Positions 1 through 14,003 of a stretch of DNA of 64,000 nt are shown here, piece by piece. The translations under genes were made by a program, and so were the position numbers. Below the pieces are notes generated by a model that saw only the letters and a program-made list of their open reading frames with translations, had not been told where the DNA came from and ran no database searches. Numbering within the stretch: the stretch's first letter is position 1; the number at the start of each line of letters is the position of its first letter. This DNA comes from Raineyella sp. LH-20 (lineage in GTDB: Bacteria > Actinomycetota > Actinomycetes > Propionibacteriales > Propionibacteriaceae), in the NCBI RefSeq assembly GCF_033110965.1, contig NZ_CP137003.1, positions 806,001 through 870,000 of the forward strand, in the 5' to 3' direction.

Positions 1-508
1 AGCGGGCCACGAATCCGGCCGGATCCACCAGTCGCATCTGCTCATTCATGTCGCCCTGGCCGAAGCTCAGGCGCAGGCCCGGCTCGACCTCGACGAGCTC
101 AGCCCCCAGGTTGGTGATGATCTCCGAGATCTGCTTGAAGGCACGAGCGCCGCCGCGGGCGCCGTAGCTTGCCACCGCGAACGGCTTGCCGACCCACTCG
201 TTGGCGAGGGCGTCCAGGGCGTTCTTCACGCCGGCCGGGTACCCGCCGTTGTACTCCGGGGTGACCAACACGACCGCATCCGCGGCGGTGACGCGCTGCG
301 ACCAGGCCTTGGTGCTGGGCTGCTGGTACTGACCCATCCGCGGGTGCCACGGCTCGGCGTCCAGCGGGATGGAGATCTCGGCGAGATCGGCCAGGTCGAC
401 CACGACCTCGGGATCCTCGGACAGCCCGAGGGCGATCGCGTCGCTGATGCCGCGGCCGTTTCGCGCCTGACGGGTGCTGCCGGAGATGACCAGGATGGTG
501 GTGGGCAT
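1..508 (-). CDS. NADPH-dependent FMN reductase family protein (C-terminus off the window)
   Basis: Flavodoxin-fold NAD(P)H:FMN or quinone reductase. The N-terminus MPTTILVISGSTRQ is the FMN-phosphate loop of the family, and the central VTPEYNGGYPAGVKNALD stretch (about residues 80-97) is the characteristic flavin-binding segment. About 169 codons are visible, so only a short C-terminal part lies beyond base 1. The ATG at 508 is preceded by AAGGAG at good spacing. The gene reads away from the repeat-rich gap at 509-1164. The family is clear; the physiological acceptor (quinone, azo compound, chromate) cannot be read from sequence. Confidence 0.88.
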   Translation of the reverse strand, partial: MPTTILVISGSTRQARNGRGISDAIALGLSEDPEVVVDLADLAEISIPLDAEPWHPRMGQYQQPSTKAWSQRVTAADAVVLVTPEYNGGYPAGVKNALDALANEWVGKPFAVASYGARGGARAFKQISEIITNLGAELVEVEPGLRLSFGQGDMNEQMRLVDPAGFVAR

Positions 509-1164
509 GAAGGCTCCTTGACGATTGTTGACTCTTGAACCACCACCTCAACCGCCCTCCGCCACCCTCTATTCCCGACTCCCCCAGGTCGCGGAACAAC
601 CTCCTCGGAACGTACGCCCACGTTCCCGCGGGAACGCCCCGGGCATCGGGAAGGCCCGCCGGGTTCGCTTGCGTACGCCCACGTTCCCGCGGGAACGCCA
701 CACGGCCGCCACGTCGGAACGCACCGGTGTCGACAACCGGCACGCGCGTACCCCTGCGTTCCCGCGGGAACGCCTGCCGGACCGGACGGACGTTCCTCGG
801 GGCAGGCGTCGTGCGCACCGGTCTCGGCGAACGGTCGGCGTCGCAGTCGCGAGCGAATCCGCCAACCGCGCACGCACAAGCATCCGTGGCCTGCCGCGCC
901 GCGCCTGTCGGCGCTCGATGTCCGTGCGGGTCACTCCTGGCGGTCGCGGATCGGTCCGGACCAGGTAGGCCGGCCCAGCCACGCGCGGGGGTCTGTCGGC
1001 GCACGTCATGGGGGATCGGACCGAGGTGGTCGCGTGGCTGGTGGACTGGTCGCCTGTGGGTTGACGTGAGGTGGCTCTCATCCCTGTGGATAAGTCGTTC
1101 AGGGGCTTGTTGTGGCCCGTCTGTGCGACAGGCTGTGCGGAGCGCGAGTCGAGGGGGATGAGAC
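509..1164. other. Gene-free gap with repeats and a DnaA-box-like site
   Basis: No reading frame here looks protein-like. The gap contains three copies of a 28-bp direct repeat with a palindromic core (see the repeat entry) and an isolated TGTGGATAA (TTATCCACA on the minus strand) at 1085-1093, a perfect match to the bacterial DnaA box. It separates the divergent FMN reductase and lipoprotein genes, so promoters for both should lie here, but I could not assign -35/-10 boxes with confidence. Confidence 0.6.
611..774. repeat. Three direct repeats with core palindrome CGTTCCCGCGGGAACG
   Basis: Copies lie at 611-638, 672-699 and 747-774. The first two are identical over 28 bp, and the third differs at a few bases left of the palindrome. 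The perfect 16-bp palindromes are at 621-636, 682-697 and 757-772. The same palindrome recurs singly at 17642-17657, 44659-44674 and 60687-60702, with one-mismatch versions at 26613-26628 and near 49157. Gaps between copies are unequal (33 and 47 bp), so this is not a CRISPR array. Confidence 0.85.
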
Positions 1165-1749
1165 GTGGCGTCGAGACGTGTCTGCGGGTTGATGGTGGCG
1201 TGGGTGGTGGTCGGTGCGGCCGGCTTGTTGGCTGGTTGTGGTGGTGGGCCTGGGGTGGCGCCGATTCCGACGCCGTCGTATTCCTGTTCTCCGGATCCCG
1301 CAGGTACTCCGTGCACGGCGGAGTTGGCTGCGGCGCAGGCTGAGGAGGCCAAGGCGTACGAGGAGGCGATCTTCGCCTATCAGGAATTCACCAAGGAGCG
1401 GAACCGACTTCTTCACGCAGGGGGTAGTCCTGTTTCGACGCCGACGATGGAGCGTTACGCCACGGGGCCCTATCTGGAAGCCATGGCGGGTGACCTGAAG
1501 CTTGTGTATGACAATGATCTGAAGTCGACAGGGGACATCGAAGTGCGCGGCTATGGGCTCGAGAAGTATGAGCCCGAGCGGCTGGAACTCTATCTCTGTG
1601 AAGACGCGACTGCCGTGCGGCTGATTCGTGCTGACGGTCGGCAGGCCTCGTCTGGGCTCAAGGGGAAACTGCGGGTAGTCGCGGCCGGGCCGGCCGGTGA
1701 GCGCAGGATCGAAGACACCGTGCAGGAGGGGGAGTCGGAATGTCCATGA
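1165..1749 (+). CDS. Putative lipoprotein of unknown function
   Basis: 194 residues. A lipoprotein signal peptide is clear: positively charged start MASRR, hydrophobic core, then lipobox LLAGC with the lipidated Cys near residue 25. The mature part has a Tyr/Glu-rich helical segment (about 55-80) followed by a compact alpha+beta region ending at a Cys near the C-terminus. Similar small lipoproteins with NTF2-like folds are frequent in Actinobacteria, but I cannot assign a family. The start is GTG with a GAGGGG-like ribosome site just upstream. The stop overlaps the next start by 10 bp, so the two are almost certainly co-translated. Confidence 0.75.
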   Translation: MASRRVCGLMVAWVVVGAAGLLAGCGGGPGVAPIPTPSYSCSPDPAGTPCTAELAAAQAEEAKAYEEAIFAYQEFTKERNRLLHAGGSPVSTPTMERYATGPYLEAMAGDLKLVYDNDLKSTGDIEVRGYGLEKYEPERLELYLCEDATAVRLIRADGRQASSGLKGKLRVVAAGPAGERRIEDTVQEGESECP

Positions 1750-2570
1750 AGCCGGTTCTTGCCATCACGATCGGAATTGCGTTCGCGGTCCTCGGAACAG
1801 CGCCCGCGGTTGCCGCTTCCCGGCCGGATTACACAGGTGCAAGGGTCGTCGCGGGCGGTGACTCGGCGGCGGGGACTCTCACTGGCCAAGGACGTCCCGA
1901 ACCTGAGTCGGCAGGTTCCTCGTCCTCAGGGTGGAGGTCGGTTGTTCGGTGGCGGGCGGGTGTTGATCCGTCGTCGGTGTCGGGGGAGGAGTTGCGTCGG
2001 CGGATGTTGGAGCATCAGCGGGCGTATTTGGGGTTGACGGATTCGTCGGATTATCGGTGGAGCAATCTGGTTCCGTTGGATCCGCCGTCGGTGGGGGTGG
2101 TGGATCCGGCGGTGCTGGCGCGGGAGGCGTCGGCGATGTTGCGGTTGCCGGGTCAGGTGGTGCGGGTGGGGCCGGATCCGTCGTTGAATGAGTGGAACAT
2201 GCTGGCGGTGGGGTTTCCGGTCTGGTTGTGGTGGGAGGGGGAGGGCACGACGAGTCGGACGGTCTCTCTGGACGGGGTGACGTTGGAGATGGTTGCTCGT
2301 CGTCAGTCGTCGTCGTTCGAGATGGGGGATGGGACGACGGTGACGTGTGGGGTGTCGACGCCGTGGGTGGCGGGGGCGCGGCCGCCGGGGTCTCCGTCGC
2401 CGACGTGTGGACACGTCTATACGGAGCGGGGTGACTACACGATCAGGGCGACTCATCATTGGCAGTTGTCCTGGACGGCGATGGGCCGGTCGGGGGTGTT
2501 GCCGATGTCGAACACGTCGTCGGCCGAGCTCGAGGTCGGGGAGTTGGCCGCCGTGATCGTCGAACGCTGA
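1740..2570 (+). CDS. Secreted protein of unknown function
   Basis: 276 residues with a Sec signal peptide (KPVLAITIGIAFAVLG core, cleavage near APAVAA). The mature protein has a low-complexity Ser/Gly/Pro region (about 40-65), then a Trp-rich domain containing WNMLAVGFPVWLWWEG and two Cys (in VTCGVS and TCGHVY) that could pair. This resembles a family of actinobacterial secreted proteins often found beside small lipoproteins, but I cannot name a function. Codons here favour G-ending forms (TTG, GTG, TCG, CGG), unlike the C-ending bias of most of the window. That difference may mark a different evolutionary history. Confidence 0.72.
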   Translation: MSMKPVLAITIGIAFAVLGTAPAVAASRPDYTGARVVAGGDSAAGTLTGQGRPEPESAGSSSSGWRSVVRWRAGVDPSSVSGEELRRRMLEHQRAYLGLTDSSDYRWSNLVPLDPPSVGVVDPAVLAREASAMLRLPGQVVRVGPDPSLNEWNMLAVGFPVWLWWEGEGTTSRTVSLDGVTLEMVARRQSSSFEMGDGTTVTCGVSTPWVAGARPPGSPSPTCGHVYTERGDYTIRATHHWQLSWTAMGRSGVLPMSNTSSAELEVGELAAVIVER

Positions 2571-2826
2571 CGACACTCCCCTAGCCGCCCACCAGCCCGG
2601 CCAGGTGGCGGCCGGTGCGTCCGAATGGCGTGCCCGAGGCTCCCCCGTGCACGCGGACGATACTCAGGCCGTGGGATGCGAGCGCGTCCCGGCACGAGGC
2701 CTCTCCGTGCACGCGGACGTTTACCTACTCGATCACGTTTCCAGGCGGTCTGCCGGGCAGTCGATAGGTTGCGCCTGGGCGTTGCCCTCAGGGCGCCCTG
2801 CCGGCATTTGCGGGGCAGAATTGCGG
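2571..2826. other. Spacer between secreted-protein gene and rrn terminators
   Basis: No gene is seen. It contains an imperfect direct repeat built on CCGTGCACGCGGACG (near 2645 and 2704), flanked by similar GCCCGAGGC/GCACGAGGC words. Nothing else is recognisable. Confidence 0.5.
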
Positions 2827-2862
2827 AGCGGGCCGGCACCCTGTTCAGGGTGTCGGCCCGCT
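2827..2862 (-). terminator. Long hairpin downstream of the rrn operon
   Basis: A near-perfect 17-bp stem (one G-U pair) with a very small loop pairs 2827-2843 with 2846-2862. It lies about 35 bp beyond the 5S 3' end in the direction of rrn transcription. There is no clear U-tract, as is common in high-GC actinobacteria. Confidence 0.75.
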
Positions 2863-2866
2863 CTGT

Positions 2867-2890
2867 CACACCACCCGTAGGGGTGGTGTG
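2867..2890 (-). terminator. First hairpin after 5S rRNA
   Basis: CACACCACCC at 2867-2876 pairs perfectly with 2881-2890 around a GTAG loop. Together with the hairpin at 2827-2862 it forms a tandem terminator immediately after 5S. Confidence 0.7.
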
Positions 2891-2894
2891 TGTT

Positions 2895-3013
2895 GTCCGG
2901 CGATGTCCTAGTCTCCCACACACTCCCGTGTGCAGTACCATCGGCGCTGGAAGGCTTGACTTCCGGGTTCGGAATGTGACCGGGTATTTCCCTTCCGCCA
3001 TGATCACCGTAAC
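2895..3013 (-). rRNA. rrf: 5S ribosomal RNA
   Basis: The reverse strand starts GTTACGGTGATCATGGCGG and contains the conserved CCGAACCCGGAAG and GCCGATGGTACTGC elements, ending with the complementary ATCGCCGGAC. The length is about 119 nt. Ends were placed by helix-I pairing and may be off by one or two bases. Confidence 0.93.
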
Positions 3014-3149
3014 ACTGTCGAAACAGCAACAACACTATTCAACTGTCCCCCACCCGCCCAGACGGGCCGGGGTGGGGTTCGGGAACCGTGTTTGTGTTCC
3101 GGGAACAACATAGTGGACGCGAACATACTCAGCAGAATAGTTTCTTGTG

Positions 3150-8160
<5,011 letters not shown>

Positions 8161-8335
8161 ATATCGCCACACCCCCACAAAAAGGGGCGAAAAGCGTCAC
8201 AATGAAAAGAGACCCGACATACCAGACATAAACTGGTCAATCAACATCTCAAAGAAATCATCCAGACCCCAACAAACATCGAGGCCCGGGGCACCACAAA
8301 AAAGTGATGTCATTTGGCATTGACTAAACAAAGCA

Positions 8336-8355
8336 CACTGTTGAGTTCTCAAACA
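8336..8355 (-). promoter_or_regulatory. rrn leader antitermination/processing motif
   Basis: GTTTGAGAACTCAACAG on the minus strand is the conserved actinobacterial rRNA leader element (boxA/RNase III processing region). It lies about 180 nt upstream of 16S and is partly repeated in the 16S-23S spacer. Confidence 0.7.
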
Positions 8356-8412
8356 TCGGACACACACCTTACCACTCCAGAACTACCGGAGCCGCTCGGG
8401 GCGACCAGATTA

Positions 8413-8441
8413 ATTTTACTCGCTTGTCCAGACCTTGTCAA
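8413..8441 (-). promoter_or_regulatory. rrn promoter P1
   Basis: Minus-strand TTGACA (8436-8441) and TAAAAT (8413-8418) are separated by exactly 17 bp, a near-consensus housekeeping sigma promoter. It lies about 250 nt upstream of 16S, in a conspicuously AT-richer patch. Confidence 0.85.
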
Positions 8442-8679
8442 ATCCGCATTTCAGCGAATCAGACGAATCCGATCAACCAAGCCCCCGAGCCATCCCTGAC
8501 TCGAAGCTTGCCTGCCCGGTTTCCCGCGCCGGCAACTCGGAGAACATTACCGAGCTCATCCCACCGAGTCAAATCGGACTGTCCGGCTCAGCCGGGGGCC
8601 CGCCCGAGTTTCCCCGGGAGACGAGGTGGTCGACACTACCACCATTTCGATGGCGTCTCGACCACGGTGACGCTCGCCC
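8442..8679 (-). other. Spacer between activase stop and rrn promoter
   Basis: No gene is seen. An imperfect hairpin (GAGACG at 8618-8623 pairing with 8654-8659, with an inner GGTGGT/ACCACC stem) could end transcription of the upstream activase before the rrn promoter. Confidence 0.4.
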
Positions 8680-11600
8680 TCACCGCGAGGGCACGTCCAC
8701 GAGCGACTCCGTCGGTCCGGGCCCGACTCCCGTCGGCTCAGGCGCGTGTCCCGTCGGGTCAAGCTCGGGTGCCGGCGGCTCAACCTCGGCTCCCGCCGAC
8801 TCAGGCTCAGGTCCCACCGACTCGAGCCTGGCTCCCGTCGGGTCGGCCTCAGGCACCGCCTCGTCGACCAGCTTTGCCGTGGAGATCATCAGCTTGATCC
8901 GGTTGAGCTGGTTGACCTCGCTGGCACCCGGGTCGTAGTCGATCGAGACTATGTTGGCCTGCGGATACCGACGGCGCAGCTCGTGGAACATCCCGCGCCC
9001 GACGATGTGGTTGGGCAGGCAGGCGAACGGCTGGGCACAGATGATGTTCGGCGTCCCGGTCTCGATCAGCTCGATCATCTCCGCGGTCAGCAGCCATGCC
9101 TCTCCCGCCCTGTTGCCGAGTGAGAGCACCGTCTGGGCCTTCTCCGCCAGATCGCCGATCCGAGCCGGCACCTCGAACCGCTGCGAGGTCGCCAGCGCCC
9201 GGTGCGCCGTCTGTTGGTACTGCTCCAACGCCCACAGGGCCCAGTGCTTCGTACGTAGATTCTTCTCGCCGACACCCAGCGTCTCAGCCGTCCAGTCCGC
9301 CCCGGCCAGCCCCATCAGGAAGAACTCCATCAGCCCCGGCAGGACCGCCTCGCAGCCCTCCGACTCGACCACCCGTACCGCATGGTTGTTCGCGTCCGGA
9401 TGGAATTTCACCAGGATCTCCCCGACGATGCCGACCCGTGGACGCCGTACGACGTCGTGGAGCGGCAACGCGTCGAAGGCGGCGACGATCTCGCGGATCA
9501 GCCGTCCGAAGCCGAGCCGGCGCCCCAGAGTCGGGCAGTAGCCGCTCTGTCGCAGATGCTCCTCGGCGATGGTGTTCCACCGTCGGTAGAGGGCGTCGGC
9601 GCTGCCGGACTCCCGCTCGTACGGTCGTACCCGCAGCAGGACCTGCTGCAGCACATCGCCGATCACGAGGGCCTTCACCGCGCGATGCATCATCGGCACG
9701 GACAACCGGAAGCCCGGGTTCTCCTCGATCGACTGAGGACTCACCGCGAGCACCGGGACGCTCCCGTAGCCGGCGTCGCGCAGCGCCTTGCGGAGCAGGC
9801 CGGCATAGTTGGTGGCCCGGCACATGCCGCCGGTCTGGGTGATGCCGACGACGCACCCGTCCGGGTCGTACCGGCCGGAGACGAAGGCGTTCACCAGCTG
9901 TCCGACCACCATGATCGCCGGGTAGCAGGCGTCGTTGTTGACGTGGGCGAGGCCGACCTCGATGTCCTCCTTGGAGGCGTGGTCGAGCAACACCGCGCGG
10001 TAGCCGCTGCGCTCGAGCACCGGGATGACCAGCCGGAAGTGGATCGGCGACATCTGCGGCACCAGGATGGTGCGGCGCTCCTTCATCTCCTTGGTGAACG
10101 GGTGGCGTTCCAGCACGTGGCTCCCCTCGGGGACGAGCTCCGAGGAGGCGGTGCCGACGATGTCCCGGGAACCGGCGGCGGGATCGGCGGCGACAGGCTC
10201 GGCGGCATCGGGCCCGGCGGCATCGGGCCCGGAGGCGCCGGGCATCGTGCTCACCTCCGGATCGTCGGCCGCGAGGGCGGCGAGCGTACGTTCCTCGGTG
10301 GCCGCTTTGAGGGAACGCAGCCGGATCCGGGCGGCGCCCAGGTTGGAGACCTCGTCGATCTTGAGAGTGGTGTAGATGCCGGCCTTCGCCTCGATGATCT
10401 CGGCCACCTGGTCGGTGGTGACGGCGTCCAGGCCGCAGCCGAAGGAGTTGAGCTGGACGATCTCCAGCCGCGGGTTGCGGGCCACCACGTCAGCCGCCTC
10501 GTAGAGCCGCGAGTGGTAGGCCCACTGGTCGCGGACCCGCAGCGGGCGCTCCAGCCGCCCCTGGTCACAGATCGCGTCCTCGGTCAGCACCACCATGCCG
10601 AGACCGACGATCAGCTCGGGGATGCCGTGGTTGATCTCGGGATCGGCATGGTAGGGCCGCCCGGCGAGGACGATGCCGCGCAGGTCGTGCTCCTCCAGAT
10701 AGGCCAGGGCGCGGCGGCCCTCGGCCCGGACGTCCTCGCGGACCCGGGCGGCCTCGGCGTACGCCTCGTCGACGGCCAGCGCCGCCTCCTCCGCGCCCAC
10801 CTGCCAATCGGCGAACTCCTCGACCACACGGCGCACCAGGGTGTCACGGTCGCCCAGATTGACGAACGGCTTGAGGAACCGTACGCCCGGCTCCCGCAAC
10901 TCCTCCATGGTGTTGGCGATGACCTCGGCGTAGCTGCCGACGATCGGGCAGTTGTAGGTGTTGTCGGTGCCCTCGACGAGCTGCTGCTCGTACGTCACGC
11001 AGGGGTAGAAGATGGTCCGCTGGCCCTTGGCGAGCAGGTCCTGGATGTGGCCGTGGACGAGCTTGGCGGGATAGCAGATGTTCTCCGAGGCGATCGACTC
11101 CATGCCCCGCTCGTACAGGGCATGGCTGGAGCGTCCGGACAGGGTGACCCGGAAGCCCAGCCGGGTGAGCAGGGTGAACCAGAACGGGTAGTTCTCGTAC
11201 ATGTTCAGCACCCGGGGGATGCCGATGTCGCCGCGGGTGGCGGCCTTCTCGGTCAGCCGGCGGTAGCCGAAGGTGCGCCGGTAGCGGTAGTCGATCAGGT
11301 TGGGGATCGGCGAACGCCGCGGCCGGGCCTCCGCCGAGGCACCGCGCTCGCAGCGGTTGCCGGAGACGTGGCGGGTGCCGTCGGGGAGGTGGGAGATGGT
11401 CAGGTCGCAGTGGTTCTGGCAGAGCCGGCAGGCGCGCAGCTCGGTGCGGATCCGGAAGTCCTCCAGCTCCTCGACGCTCGGCAGCCCGCCCGCGCCCGGC
11501 CGGTCCCGATGCCGGCGGGCGGTGAGGGCGGCACCGTACGCCCCCATCAGGCCGGCGATGTCGGGGCGGACCACCTCGCGGCCGGTGAGCAGCTCGAAGG

Positions 11601-13272
11601 CCCGCAGCACCGCGTCGTTGAGGAACGTGCCGCCCTGCACCACCACCGTGTCGCCGAGCTCGGACGGGTCTTTGAGCTTGATCACCTTGTAGAGCGCGTT
11701 GCGGACCACCGAGTAGGACAAGCCGGCGGAGATGTCGCCCATCGAGGCGCCCTCCTTCTGCGCCTGCTTGACCGAGGAGTTCATGAAGACCGTGCAGCGG
11801 CTGCCGAGGTCGGCCGGATGGTCCGCTTCGAGGGCGGCCTGGGCGAAGTGGCGGACGTCGGCGCCCATCGTCTGGGCGAACGTCTGCAGGAAGGAGCCGC
11901 ACCCGGAGGAACAGGCCTCGTTGACCGCGATGGAGTCGACCACATGATCACGGATGCGCAGGTACTTCATGTCCTGGCCGCCGATGTCGATCACTGCGGT
12001 GACGCCGGGGCTGAGGTGTTCGGCCGCCCGGTAGTGCGCCATCGTCTCGATCTCGCCCTCGTCGAGGTGCAGCGCGGCGCGGACCAGGTCCTCCCCGTAG
12101 CCCGTCACACAGGAGCGGACGATCCGGGCCGCCGGCGGCAGCTCGTCGTGGATCCGGCGCAGGATGGCGACCGCGGCACTGACCGGATCGCCCTGGTTGG
12201 ACGCGTAGTGGGAGAAGACGATCTCGTCGTCCGCGGTGGTGACCACCGCCTTGATGGTGGTGGAACCGGCATCGATGCCGAGGAAACAATCGCCGGCGGC
12301 GTCCTCGATGTCCCGCTGCGGGACGGTGGCGCGGGCGTGGCGCTCCTCGAAGGCCCGCAGCTCATCGGCATCGGCGAACAGCGCGCGCATCCGGCGGGTC
12401 TCCAGCGGGATGAGCGTACGCTGCCGCAGCCGGGCGGCGAGGGTCTCCAGCGGCTCCGGGTGCCCATCGGCCAGCAGTGCGGCGCCGATCGCGACGTAGA
12501 GCTGGGCCCGCTCCGGGGTCCGGAAGGTGCAGCTGTCGGCCGGCAGCACGGCGGCGTACGCCTCGCGGAGCTGCGGCAGGAAGTGCAGCGGGCCACCGAG
12601 GAACACGACGGTGCCCCGGATCGGCCGGCCGCAGGCGAGCCCGGACACGGTCTGGGTGGCGACGGCGCGGAAGACTGACGCCGCCAGGTCCTCCGGGGCG
12701 GCCCCCTGGTTGATCAACGGCTGGATGTCGGACTTGGCGAACACCCCGCACCGGGAGGCGATCGGGTAGATGTGGGTGGCGCCGGCGGCCAGCGCGTCCA
12801 GCCCGGCGGCGTCGGTGTGCAGCAGGCTGGCCATCTGGTCGATGAAGGCCCCGGTCCCGCCGGCGCAGCTGCCGTTCATCCGCTGTTCCGGCGTCGGGTG
12901 CAGGTAGGTGATCTTGGCGTCCTCGCCGCCCAGCTCGATCACCACATCGGTGTCCGGGTCGTGCCGTCGGATGGTGGCGGTCTCGGCGATCACCTCCTGG
13001 ACGAACGGCACCCCCATCAGGTCGGCGACCGACAGGCCGCCCGAACCGGTGACGGCGGCCCGCACCGACCGGCCGGGCAGCGCGGCGCTCACCTCGCGCA
13101 GCAACCGGGCGAGCTCACCGCGGACGTCGGCGTTGTGGCGACGGTATTCCTCGAAGACCGTACGGTCTCCGTCGAGCACCACGGCCTTCACGGTCGTCGA
13201 GCCCACGTCGAGACCCAGCCGCAGGACGGCACCGTCCGGGCCGGTCCCGCCCGCCTCAGTGGTATCGCTCAC
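8680..13272 (-). CDS. Large acyl-CoA dehydratase activase/2-hydroxyacyl-CoA dehydratase-related protein
   Basis: 1530 residues. Two BadF/BcrA/HgdC-type ATPase domains are in tandem (about 15-270 and 325-580), with phosphate loops GLDVGSTTVK and GIDAGSTTIK. Cysteine motifs NGSCAGGTGAFIDQ and CSSGCGSFLQ match the 4Fe-4S ligands of the activator. A DUF2229 region follows (about 630-990, with CRLCQNHCDLTI), then an HgdB-like C-terminal part (about 1060-1470). The family is known from anaerobes as a large fused activase; the activator drives ATP-dependent electron transfer to a dehydratase, but the exact substrate is unknown. A Pro/Ala/Asp linker (about 1008-1040) and a Pro/Glu-rich tail of imperfect 7-residue repeats (last 55 residues) are unusual. 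The start is GTG with GGGAGG upstream. A MarR gene diverges from it. Confidence 0.88.
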   Translation of the reverse strand: MSDTTEAGGTGPDGAVLRLGLDVGSTTVKAVVLDGDRTVFEEYRRHNADVRGELARLLREVSAALPGRSVRAAVTGSGGLSVADLMGVPFVQEVIAETATIRRHDPDTDVVIELGGEDAKITYLHPTPEQRMNGSCAGGTGAFIDQMASLLHTDAAGLDALAAGATHIYPIASRCGVFAKSDIQPLINQGAAPEDLAASVFRAVATQTVSGLACGRPIRGTVVFLGGPLHFLPQLREAYAAVLPADSCTFRTPERAQLYVAIGAALLADGHPEPLETLAARLRQRTLIPLETRRMRALFADADELRAFEERHARATVPQRDIEDAAGDCFLGIDAGSTTIKAVVTTADDEIVFSHYASNQGDPVSAAVAILRRIHDELPPAARIVRSCVTGYGEDLVRAALHLDEGEIETMAHYRAAEHLSPGVTAVIDIGGQDMKYLRIRDHVVDSIAVNEACSSGCGSFLQTFAQTMGADVRHFAQAALEADHPADLGSRCTVFMNSSVKQAQKEGASMGDISAGLSYSVVRNALYKVIKLKDPSELGDTVVVQGGTFLNDAVLRAFELLTGREVVRPDIAGLMGAYGAALTARRHRDRPGAGGLPSVEELEDFRIRTELRACRLCQNHCDLTISHLPDGTRHVSGNRCERGASAEARPRRSPIPNLIDYRYRRTFGYRRLTEKAATRGDIGIPRVLNMYENYPFWFTLLTRLGFRVTLSGRSSHALYERGMESIASENICYPAKLVHGHIQDLLAKGQRTIFYPCVTYEQQLVEGTDNTYNCPIVGSYAEVIANTMEELREPGVRFLKPFVNLGDRDTLVRRVVEEFADWQVGAEEAALAVDEAYAEAARVREDVRAEGRRALAYLEEHDLRGIVLAGRPYHADPEINHGIPELIVGLGMVVLTEDAICDQGRLERPLRVRDQWAYHSRLYEAADVVARNPRLEIVQLNSFGCGLDAVTTDQVAEIIEAKAGIYTTLKIDEVSNLGAARIRLRSLKAATEERTLAALAADDPEVSTMPGASGPDAAGPDAAEPVAADPAAGSRDIVGTASSELVPEGSHVLERHPFTKEMKERRTILVPQMSPIHFRLVIPVLERSGYRAVLLDHASKEDIEVGLAHVNNDACYPAIMVVGQLVNAFVSGRYDPDGCVVGITQTGGMCRATNYAGLLRKALRDAGYGSVPVLAVSPQSIEENPGFRLSVPMMHRAVKALVIGDVLQQVLLRVRPYERESGSADALYRRWNTIAEEHLRQSGYCPTLGRRLGFGRLIREIVAAFDALPLHDVVRRPRVGIVGEILVKFHPDANNHAVRVVESEGCEAVLPGLMEFFLMGLAGADWTAETLGVGEKNLRTKHWALWALEQYQQTAHRALATSQRFEVPARIGDLAEKAQTVLSLGNRAGEAWLLTAEMIELIETGTPNIICAQPFACLPNHIVGRGMFHELRRRYPQANIVSIDYDPGASEVNQLNRIKLMISTAKLVDEAVPEADPTGARLESVGPEPESAGAEVEPPAPELDPTGHAPEPTGVGPGPTESLVDVPSR

Positions 13273-13326
13273 GATGTCGCCCTCCCGTTCGACGCCCTGT
13301 TCTCACCTCACCGCGACACGCCTCGT

Positions 13327-13341
13327 ACTACTCACCGTAGT
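13327..13341. promoter_or_regulatory. Candidate MarR operator
   Basis: ACTAC-TCACC-GTAGT is a perfect 5-bp inverted repeat with a 5-bp spacer, in the 126-bp divergent gap between the activase and the MarR gene. Position and symmetry suit a MarR site; there is no direct proof. Confidence 0.4.
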
Positions 13342-13398
13342 GACTGTTGTTGGATCCACCAAACAGAAATCCGGACCCGACGCCGCTACGGTGGGGCC

Positions 13399-13896
13399 AT
13401 GACCGACCCTGACGCCCCCGACGCGCTCCGCCGCGCCTCCCGGGAGGTCCAACACGGGGTCATCGAGATCGCGCGCTGGGCCAGCCGCAAGACCACCCTG
13501 GAGCGGCTGCGCTCCCTGGTGCCGGACCTGGTGATCACCGACCTGTGGCTGTTGCTGGCCCTCGACGAGCACGGCGCGATGCGCCCCGGCGAGCTGGCCG
13601 TCCGCCAGCACGTCGACCGGTCGACCGTCACCCCGCAGGTCCGCCGGCTGGTCCGGGCCGGGTACGCCGTGCGGCGGCCCTCCCCGGACGATCGCCGAGC
13701 GGCACTCATCGACCTCACCGACAAGGGCCGGGCGGTGGTGGACCACACCCGGCTGCTCGCCGACCACGCGTTCTCCATCGCGACCGCGGACTGGACGGCC
13801 GCGGAACGGGCCGCCCTGGGGGAGCTGCTGTGCCGGTTCACCGGAGCGATCGAGGAACTCGACGCGATCCCGATCGCGCCGCCCACCCTGGACTGA
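13399..13896 (+). CDS. MarR family transcriptional regulator
   Basis: 165 residues from the ATG at 13399, which matches the usual 140-170. The winged helix-turn-helix lies at about 45-110: GELAVRQHVDRSTVTPQVRRLVRAGYAVRRPSPDDRRA, with the wing signature DDRRA. Helices at both ends would form the dimer interface. It is divergent from the giant activase gene, so control of that gene and of itself is likely. The ligand is unknown. Confidence 0.88.
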   Translation: MTDPDAPDALRRASREVQHGVIEIARWASRKTTLERLRSLVPDLVITDLWLLLALDEHGAMRPGELAVRQHVDRSTVTPQVRRLVRAGYAVRRPSPDDRRAALIDLTDKGRAVVDHTRLLADHAFSIATADWTAAERAALGELLCRFTGAIEELDAIPIAPPTLD

Positions 13897-14003
13897 GGGC
13901 GGTGTGCCGAGGTGAGGCACACGCCGGCAGGGAGGACGATCCGGGCGTTCCGGATCAGCACGGTTGCCATTCACTACACTTTTGGTCGTGATAGAAGTTC
14001 CTT

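Noticed and set aside
611-774. Three 28-bp repeats as a CRISPR array
   Set aside because: Only three copies, unequal spacers (33 and 47 bp), the third copy is degenerate, and no cas genes are near. The palindromic core also occurs singly elsewhere.
9382-12678. Long open frame antisense to the activase (1098 codons)
   Set aside because: It follows the codon pattern of the opposite strand, has no recognisable domain, and lies fully within a strongly supported gene; such antisense frames are expected at this GC content.
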